Below are positions 44,874-49,636 of a DNA stretch of 49,636 bases, piece by piece. The notes under the pieces were generated by a model. The model had not been told where the DNA came from. It searched no databases and saw only the letters and a program-made list of their open reading frames with translations. The position numbers and the translations under genes are program-made. Each line of letters starts with the position of its first letter. The first letter of the stretch is position 1. The DNA is from Albibeggiatoa sp964388965 (GTDB lineage Bacteria; Pseudomonadota; Gammaproteobacteria; Beggiatoales; Beggiatoaceae): positions 1 through 49,636 of the forward strand of contig CAYMCP010000016.1 in NCBI GenBank assembly GCA_964388965.1. The letters run 5' to 3'.

Positions 44874-44914
44874 TCGGTGGATGATGTATCTCACTTATCC
44901 ACCGATTGTTTTTT
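44874..44914 (+). terminator. Intrinsic terminator after the TRAP receptor gene
   Basis: TCGGTGGAT (44874-44882) pairs with ATCCACCGA (44897-44905), followed by TTGTTTTTT. The T-run touches the last codon of the convergent Isp2 gene. Nine paired bases make it convincing. Confidence 0.88.
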
Positions 44915-46184
44915 AATCCGCAGACTCTTCAACCAAATGTTCAGCCAATAATTCAGTTAATCCTAAAATCGGCGTATCCATTTCATAGGCTTCTAACCCT
45001 TCTTCCATCACAATACGACAGTTAGCGCAAGCCGTAACCAGTGCGTCTACTTTCGCGGTTTCAAGCTGCGCTTTCTTACGCTTAAATACTTGAGTACGCA
45101 ATTCTTCAGCTTCTTCAATGGCACTCGCACCACCGCCACCACCACAACACCAATTCATCATACCCGCGTCTGGCATTTCGACGAAATCATTACTAATCAT
45201 TTTCATTAAATTACGCGGCTGTTGTACGACTCCTCCGCGACGCACTAGTTGACAAGGATCATGAAAAGTTAAACGTTGTTTTTCAAAACCTTCTGTTCTC
45301 AACAAACCCTGCGCACGTAATTCATCTAATACTTCTACGATATGCCGCACTTTAAAATTAAACTTCCGTCCCATCAAATTGGGTCCTTCCCAACGAATAG
45401 CAGTATAAGCATGACCACATTCTGGACTGATTACAGTTTTAATTTTTAATGATTCTGCTGCATTTACAACACGGCTTACTAATTCTCGCGCAATATCAGT
45501 AGAACCAATTTGAATACCACTATTAGTTGCTTCAAAAGCGTCGCTACTCAGTGTCCACGTTTTACCTGCTTGCTTCATAATCCGTGCGATCGCTTCCAGA
45601 TATTCAGGGAAATTCATAATTTCCATTGAGGATAACAATACCAGATATTCCACATCCGACATGTCAAATGGAATCGTTAAGCCGGTATCTCTTTCAAGAT
45701 GCTTTACCTGCGCTTGCAAGGCTGGCAATTTAACGCCCATCGGACTGCCTATTGTTACTGCACGTTTTGACGCACTAATTTGTCCTTCGGGAGCGTGACC
45801 GGCTGCAACCATCCCTTCGCGTGCTTTGCGAATCATGCTGACAATATCGTTACCAACTGGACAAACCATTGAACAACGTCCGCATAATGTACAACTATCA
45901 TAAATGTAATGCTGCCATTTTTTTAATTCTTCATCTGTTAATTTATGATTTAAACCTACAGATTTTTTTAACCATCCCCATAATGTGTATTCTTGTTCCC
46001 AGACTTTACGCAACGGTTCTAATTTATAAATGGGTGTATATTGCGGGTCATTGGTTTCGGTATAAAACAAACACGCCTCAGCACACATTCCACAGCTTAC
46101 GCAACTTTGAAAGTATGCCGCTACACTGCTGTCAATCTGCTCTTCAAACGCATGATAGCCACGTTCAAAATTTGCGTTACTCAT
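44913..46184 (-). CDS. isp2: Isp2-like iron-sulfur protein of the hydrogenase complex (HdrD/DsrK family)
   Basis: A cytoplasmic 423-residue electron carrier of the heterodisulfide-reductase subunit D family. Two 4Fe-4S sites are seen: Cys28, 31, 34, 38 (CVSCGMCAEAC) and Cys98, 101, 104, 108 (CTLCGRCSMVC). The C-terminal half has CCG-type domains: an incomplete first one (SPECGHAYTAIRWEGPN) and a full second one (HDPCQLVRRGG, NWCCGGGGGASA, CANCRIVMEEG). The order small subunit-Isp1-Isp2 is that of hynS-isp1-isp2-hynL in Thiocapsa. It overlaps isp1 by four bases. DsrK or HmeD would be alternatives, but the hydrogenase small subunit next door decides. Confidence 0.85.
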   Translation of the reverse strand: MSNANFERGYHAFEEQIDSSVAAYFQSCVSCGMCAEACLFYTETNDPQYTPIYKLEPLRKVWEQEYTLWGWLKKSVGLNHKLTDEELKKWQHYIYDSCTLCGRCSMVCPVGNDIVSMIRKAREGMVAAGHAPEGQISASKRAVTIGSPMGVKLPALQAQVKHLERDTGLTIPFDMSDVEYLVLLSSMEIMNFPEYLEAIARIMKQAGKTWTLSSDAFEATNSGIQIGSTDIARELVSRVVNAAESLKIKTVISPECGHAYTAIRWEGPNLMGRKFNFKVRHIVEVLDELRAQGLLRTEGFEKQRLTFHDPCQLVRRGGVVQQPRNLMKMISNDFVEMPDAGMMNWCCGGGGGASAIEEAEELRTQVFKRKKAQLETAKVDALVTACANCRIVMEEGLEAYEMDTPILGLTELLAEHLVEESAD

Positions 46185-46840
46185 ATTTCGACTCCTCTGT
46201 GACCTGCATTTTCACCAGTGTAATAACGAGCGAAAAACAAAGTGAAAGTGTGCATTAATTTGGTAAATGGGAATACAATTAATAGTAATTCGACGCTTAA
46301 AATATGTATGGCAAGTATCAACGGGTAAGGTTCAATTAAATGGTGGAATGCCATAAAACCTGTAACCAGTGGTAGCAAAGTGACAAACCACGCAAGCCAA
46401 TCACCAAAAGTTGTTAATAATCGTAATACTGGATTGGTTAGGCGATGAATTAATATTGCTATTAAACCTAAAATTGCCATAATAGTAGCGAAATCAATTA
46501 TTGCGTTGGGCAGTGCTGACCAACTAAAACCTAGAGCAGATTCAAACAAGGCAATGTGTGGTGCAAAAAATAGTAAGACTATAAAAAAGCCAATGTGAAA
46601 CATATAACCCGCGACAACAGTCGTGACGACACGCGGAAAAATAGCTTGATTAGGGATAAAACGGCTAAAAATAGTGCGTACACCACTAGCCACGCCACTA
46701 CCACGCTTTGCCGCTAAATTGGCTTTGCGACCAATTAAAATAATTTCTAATAGACGCAACGTTACGCCAAATATAAAAATTGCGAGTGCCCAGTAGAATG
46801 CGTCACCGCGCACCCAGAGCAAAAAGTCTGCATAATTCAT
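46181..46840 (-). CDS. isp1: Isp1-like membrane cytochrome b of the hydrogenase complex
   Basis: A 219-residue membrane protein with five hydrophobic helices and the histidines for b-haem ligation: His82 (GYMFHIGF), His132, His166/167, His179 (LAIHILSVE) and His197. It resembles the nitrate reductase gamma subunit/DsrM/HmeC class. It would carry electrons across the membrane from the periplasmic hydrogenase small subunit. It begins on the base after the small subunit stop (TAA-ATG) and overlaps isp2 by four bases, a tightly coupled operon. Confidence 0.86.
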   Translation of the reverse strand: MNYADFLLWVRGDAFYWALAIFIFGVTLRLLEIILIGRKANLAAKRGSGVASGVRTIFSRFIPNQAIFPRVVTTVVAGYMFHIGFFIVLLFFAPHIALFESALGFSWSALPNAIIDFATIMAILGLIAILIHRLTNPVLRLLTTFGDWLAWFVTLLPLVTGFMAFHHLIEPYPLILAIHILSVELLLIVFPFTKLMHTFTLFFARYYTGENAGHRGVEI

Positions 46841-47929
46841 TTATGCCTCCCGTTCTAAGTCGTTAATCGTAACCGTTTCGTGATTTTTTTGTGCATTATT
46901 ACGTTTAGCCATATTCATTGCGCCGGCTGCCACGCCCATTGCCGCTCCCGCCGCTAACGCATAACCTGCTGCTTGCGTTGTATTTGATAGTGGTACGGAA
47001 ACCGCTTTATAAAAACTACCCGCATCCCAAAAATTTGGCTCAGAGCAGCCAATGCAACCATGTCCTGCCTCAATTGGAAAGCTAACTCCTTCATTCCATT
47101 TTGCCGTAGCACAGGCATTGTAAGTAGTAGGTCCTTTGCAGCCAAGTTTATATAAACACCACCCTTTTTTTGCACCTTCGTCGTCGAAAGTTTCCGCAAA
47201 TTGTGCGCGTTCGTAAAAAGGTCGGCGATAGCAACGGTCATGAATGTTTTGACCATAGAATGAAAGTGGACGTTTTAATGAATCTAATTGCGGTAATGTA
47301 TTAAAAGTCAGAAAATGTGCAATCGTACCGGTAATAACCATTGGGATAGGTGGACAACCGGGAATATTAATTATTGGTTTATCAGCAATTAAATCTTCAA
47401 CCGATACCGCACCAGTAGGATTGGGTTTTGCCTTGGGTAAACCACCGTAAGTAGCACAGGTACCAACCGCTATAATGGCTTTGGCATATTTCGCTACTTC
47501 ATAGAACATGTCTACATTGCTAATGCCCGCAATAGTGGAATAACCTTTATTAGCTATGGGAATTGAGCCATCTACAATCATTAAATACTCGCCCTCATTT
47601 TCCGCCATTGCAATCTCACGCGCATGTTCGGCAGCTTCACCTGAAGCCGCTTGTAATGTGTGATGATAATCTAATGATAATAAATTGAAAATGAGAGATT
47701 CTAAGGTAGGCGCGTGGGAACGGGTCAGAGATTCGGTACAACCTGTACATTCTTGAAATGACATCCAAATCACCGACTGACGCTTGGCATTTTCTAAAGC
47801 ATGGGCAATTTGGGGAATGAGAGCAGGCGGTAATGCAAGTGCGGAGGCTGTTGCTGCACAAAATTTAAGAAAACCACGCCGACTAATACCTTGTGCTCTA
47901 AGACTTTCGCCTATGGTTTTTTGAGACAT
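46841..47929 (-). CDS. hynS: [NiFe]-hydrogenase small subunit (group 1, Isp-type)
   Basis: Fe-S electron-transfer subunit of a periplasmic uptake hydrogenase. The 362-residue product has a Tat signal (SRRGFLKF at 16-23, followed by a hydrophobic stretch). The proximal-cluster cysteines are Cys61 and Cys64 (FQECTGCTES), with later TCATYGG and INIPGCPP, and the medial/distal cluster cysteines lie in YDRCYRRPFYERAQFA-type, KGWCLYKLGCKGP and GHGCIGCSEPNFWD. The C-terminus has an Ala/Gly-rich membrane segment. The nearby Isp1 and Isp2 genes fit a Thiocapsa HynSL-like enzyme. The catalytic large subunit gene is missing from the window. Confidence 0.93.
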   Translation of the reverse strand: MSQKTIGESLRAQGISRRGFLKFCAATASALALPPALIPQIAHALENAKRQSVIWMSFQECTGCTESLTRSHAPTLESLIFNLLSLDYHHTLQAASGEAAEHAREIAMAENEGEYLMIVDGSIPIANKGYSTIAGISNVDMFYEVAKYAKAIIAVGTCATYGGLPKAKPNPTGAVSVEDLIADKPIINIPGCPPIPMVITGTIAHFLTFNTLPQLDSLKRPLSFYGQNIHDRCYRRPFYERAQFAETFDDEGAKKGWCLYKLGCKGPTTYNACATAKWNEGVSFPIEAGHGCIGCSEPNFWDAGSFYKAVSVPLSNTTQAAGYALAAGAAMGVAAGAMNMAKRNNAQKNHETVTINDLEREA

Positions 47930-47987
47930 ATTGTCCTCCTCGTTAATTGGGAGAAATTAAACCAGCAAAATAAATTTTGCACTCTTG

Positions 47988-48368
47988 TTAATTTTTTATG
48001 TTAATTTTCAATTTTTTTAAGCTATCTTGTACATCTTCACGTTGTGATTTTAAAATATCTGGTATCCAAGTTATTTCTAAATATTGGCTAGTTTTACAAT
48101 TTTCCGTATTAAAATGCTCTACCCACCACACGCCACTAATTTGCGTTTCCCAGATGCGACTTAAACCTAAACTATTTAATTCAGCACTTATTTCACCTCG
48201 ACCTAAATGCTGGCGTAATAATTGTTCATCATCTGCTGAAAATGGCAAGCTATTCAAATCGATACAAGTTGATTCATTGCGCGCTAGTAATTTTTGCAAA
48301 GCATGTTGAATCTCATTTAATAATGGAGATACATTGCCTGTTATTTGTTCTGGGTATATGGGAATCAT
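47988..48368 (-). CDS. HupH/HyaF C-terminal-domain protein
   Basis: A 126-residue protein matching the C-terminal domain of HupH/HyaF, a hydrogenase maturation helper linked to the small subunit. Landmarks are EIQHALQKLLARNESTCIDLNSLPFS, LGRGEISAELNSLG, GVWWVEHFN and an ITWIPDILKSQREDVQ end. Full HupH is about 280 residues, so the N-terminal half is absent. It lies 58 bases before hynS on the same strand, so it is probably the first gene of the hydrogenase operon. Confidence 0.8.
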   Translation of the reverse strand: MIPIYPEQITGNVSPLLNEIQHALQKLLARNESTCIDLNSLPFSADDEQLLRQHLGRGEISAELNSLGLSRIWETQISGVWWVEHFNTENCKTSQYLEITWIPDILKSQREDVQDSLKKLKINIKN

Positions 48369-48544
48369 TGCCAGTTTGAATGATGGTAATTAGGAATATT
48401 ATTTTAAGCTAATATTCTAAAGTTGTAACTACTTATGTTGAACAAAGGTAAAAATACAAAATCTGTTTGAGATGCTATAGAAATAAAGTAAGAGTTTAAC
48501 TCATTATTTTTAATATTAAAATAGATTTTATCGACATCTGCTCA

Positions 48545-49636
48545 TCAAAACCGATAACGTAACTCCAGAAAATAATTACGGTCAGCGAGCGGTAGATCGT
48601 GAGGAATTGCGATTATTCCAGTGCTATCAGGACCTAAAGAAGGTGTACGCTGTTCTCGGTCAAACACATTGCGCACGCCCACTTTAACATGCCAATTAGG
48701 AAAAGCTTTACTTTTGTAATACAAAGTCAAATCCACGTTGGTGTAATCACCGATTTCAAGACGCGGATCGTCAAAATTACGTGGTCGTTCAGCAATCCAA
48801 TGAACTTGTGTATCTAAATACCATTCAGGTGCAATCATCCAATCGGTGCGCAAATACGCTTGATGACGAGGCGTGTGAGGTAAAGCGTTATTATCCATAT
48901 TTTTCGAGGTTTGCCATGCGTAATTGGCTAATAAGCTAAAACGTGGATTGACTTTCCAACGTGCCTCAATTTCAAAACCTTGTCCCTTCTGCGTTCCCGC
49001 GTTGTCAAAAATATAAGCTGTTGTTTCATCTGAACGTTTATCAAAACGTGCTATAACTTTATCTTGGATTTTATAATTAAATAGATTTCCTGCCCAATTC
49101 ATACTTCTAGTGGATTGATAATTAAGAGCTAATTCCCACATTTCTATTGTTTCTGGCGACAAGTTCGGATTGCCTTGCAACACTGGATTATTGCTTGCTT
49201 TTAATTCAGCTAAAGTAGGTGCTCTAAATGCTTTTCCATATAATAATTTACTAGTGAGCTGTGGTGTGGTTTGCCAAACTAGCGCGAAACGTGGATTGAT
49301 AACACTATCAAAATCAGAATAATCATCATAACGTAGTCCCGCCGTTAATTCCCAATTGGGCACAAATCGCCAAGTATCTTGAATAAAAGCAAAACTATTT
49401 TTTCTATCGGATTCTGGCAAAAATACGAAAGGACTATCTGCCATATCAACCATTTCGCCACCTAATTCAACCGGTTGTCTCGTTTCGGGATGTACGCCAA
49501 AATTAGCAAAAAGTGTGGTTCGATAAATATCGTTATAGCGATAACCCACGCCCAAATGTAATTGATGCCCATCAAAACCTTTATAAAATCCCGAAATAGA
49601 GGCTTGTGTTTGACGTTCCGATACACCCGGCGTTGC
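48545..49636 (-). CDS. TonB-dependent outer-membrane receptor (C-terminal part)
   Basis: The frame is open to the window edge, so only the C-terminal 363 residues are visible. It shows beta-barrel alternation with TonB-receptor landmarks: WELTAGLRYDDYSDF, NPRFALVWQTTPQLTSKLLYGKAFRAPTLAEL, NPNLSPETIEMWELALNY and a terminal phenylalanine (LELRYRF) needed for outer-membrane insertion. RNVFDREQRTPS marks the last strands. The substrate (siderophore, cobalamin, haem or glycan) cannot be predicted without the plug. It is on the same strand as the hydrogenase genes but 176 bases upstream; common regulation is unlikely. Confidence 0.93.
   Translation of the reverse strand, partial: ATPGVSERQTQASISGFYKGFDGHQLHLGVGYRYNDIYRTTLFANFGVHPETRQPVELGGEMVDMADSPFVFLPESDRKNSFAFIQDTWRFVPNWELTAGLRYDDYSDFDSVINPRFALVWQTTPQLTSKLLYGKAFRAPTLAELKASNNPVLQGNPNLSPETIEMWELALNYQSTRSMNWAGNLFNYKIQDKVIARFDKRSDETTAYIFDNAGTQKGQGFEIEARWKVNPRFSLLANYAWQTSKNMDNNALPHTPRHQAYLRTDWMIAPEWYLDTQVHWIAERPRNFDDPRLEIGDYTNVDLTLYYKSKAFPNWHVKVGVRNVFDREQRTPSLGPDSTGIIAIPHDLPLADRNYFLELRYRF

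Noticed and set aside
45869..46258. 129-codon plus-strand frame across isp2 and isp1
   Set aside because: Antisense to two clear operon genes; composition matches a shadow.
44913..46840. DsrMK sulfite-reductase complex instead of Isp1/Isp2
   Set aside because: No dsr genes are nearby, and the gene order directly after a hydrogenase small subunit fits the Isp arrangement.

Overview
The window reads as a chromosomal segment of an AT-rich gammaproteobacterium. The best guess is a sulfur-oxidising filamentous lineage such as the Beggiatoa/Thioflexithrix group (Thiotrichales/Beggiatoales); this is inferred from gene content, not proven. Pointers are an Isp-type [NiFe]-hydrogenase module as in purple and colourless sulfur bacteria, PilBCD, RNase T, a UbiH-family hydroxylase, a full glyoxylate shunt and low GC. 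Genes are densely packed on both strands. Intergenic gaps carry short dispersed repeats. I see no tRNA, rRNA, CRISPR array, prophage or intact insertion sequence.

Layout. 1-2.9 kb (+): family 4 uracil-DNA glycosylase, RimI, a tiny DUF3096 membrane protein and a UbiH-family FAD hydroxylase. 3.0-6.2 kb (-): recA, a DUF7931 (phospholipase-D-like) protein and a large EH-signature protein resembling ZorC of the Zorya anti-phage system, without the rest of Zorya. 6.4-11.2 kb (-): a short FimV-like LysM protein and pilB-pilC-pilD. 11.4-13.7 kb: trpG/pabA, a secreted DUF4189 protein and a secreted trypsin-like protease. 14.6-19.1 kb (+): a small membrane protein, a solute-binding/vWA fusion, a response-regulator/histidine-kinase hybrid and a PH-domain membrane protein. 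19.4-24.3 kb: PepP, a diheme cytochrome lipoprotein (-) and a Gln/Met-rich periplasmic protein. 24.4-29.5 kb: rubredoxin-reductase-like flavoprotein, LprI-like protein, RNase T and a three-domain exopolysaccharide glycosyltransferase. 29.6-38.3 kb: RecQ, an MlaE/MlaF-type ABC pair, hisB-hisH, a ClC protein, an SDR and a macrodomain protein. 38.7-41.7 kb (+): aceB and aceA. 42.0-44.8 kb: an aldolase-like/Dabb fusion, a lipoprotein and a TRAP solute receptor. 44.9-49.6 kb (-): the 3' part of a TonB-dependent receptor, a HupH C-domain protein, hydrogenase small subunit, Isp1 and Isp2.

How the genes work together. RecA, RecQ and the glycosylase serve DNA repair. PilBCD are the motor, platform and peptidase of type IV pili, and the FimV-like protein may support them. 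AceA/AceB allow growth on acetate. The hydrogenase small subunit with Isp1/Isp2 would pass electrons from periplasmic H2 oxidation to a membrane cytochrome b and a heterodisulfide-reductase-like protein, but the catalytic large subunit is missing from its usual place.

Most noteworthy: the orphan ZorC-like gene with its DUF7931 partner; the hydrogenase operon lacking hynL; the inactive-looking aldolase fused to a Dabb domain; the glycosyltransferase with a degenerate first sugar-transferase domain; and at least three families of short repeats, one a 162-bp element with perfect 18-bp terminal inverted repeats. All assignments come from reading motifs by eye; no database search was run.
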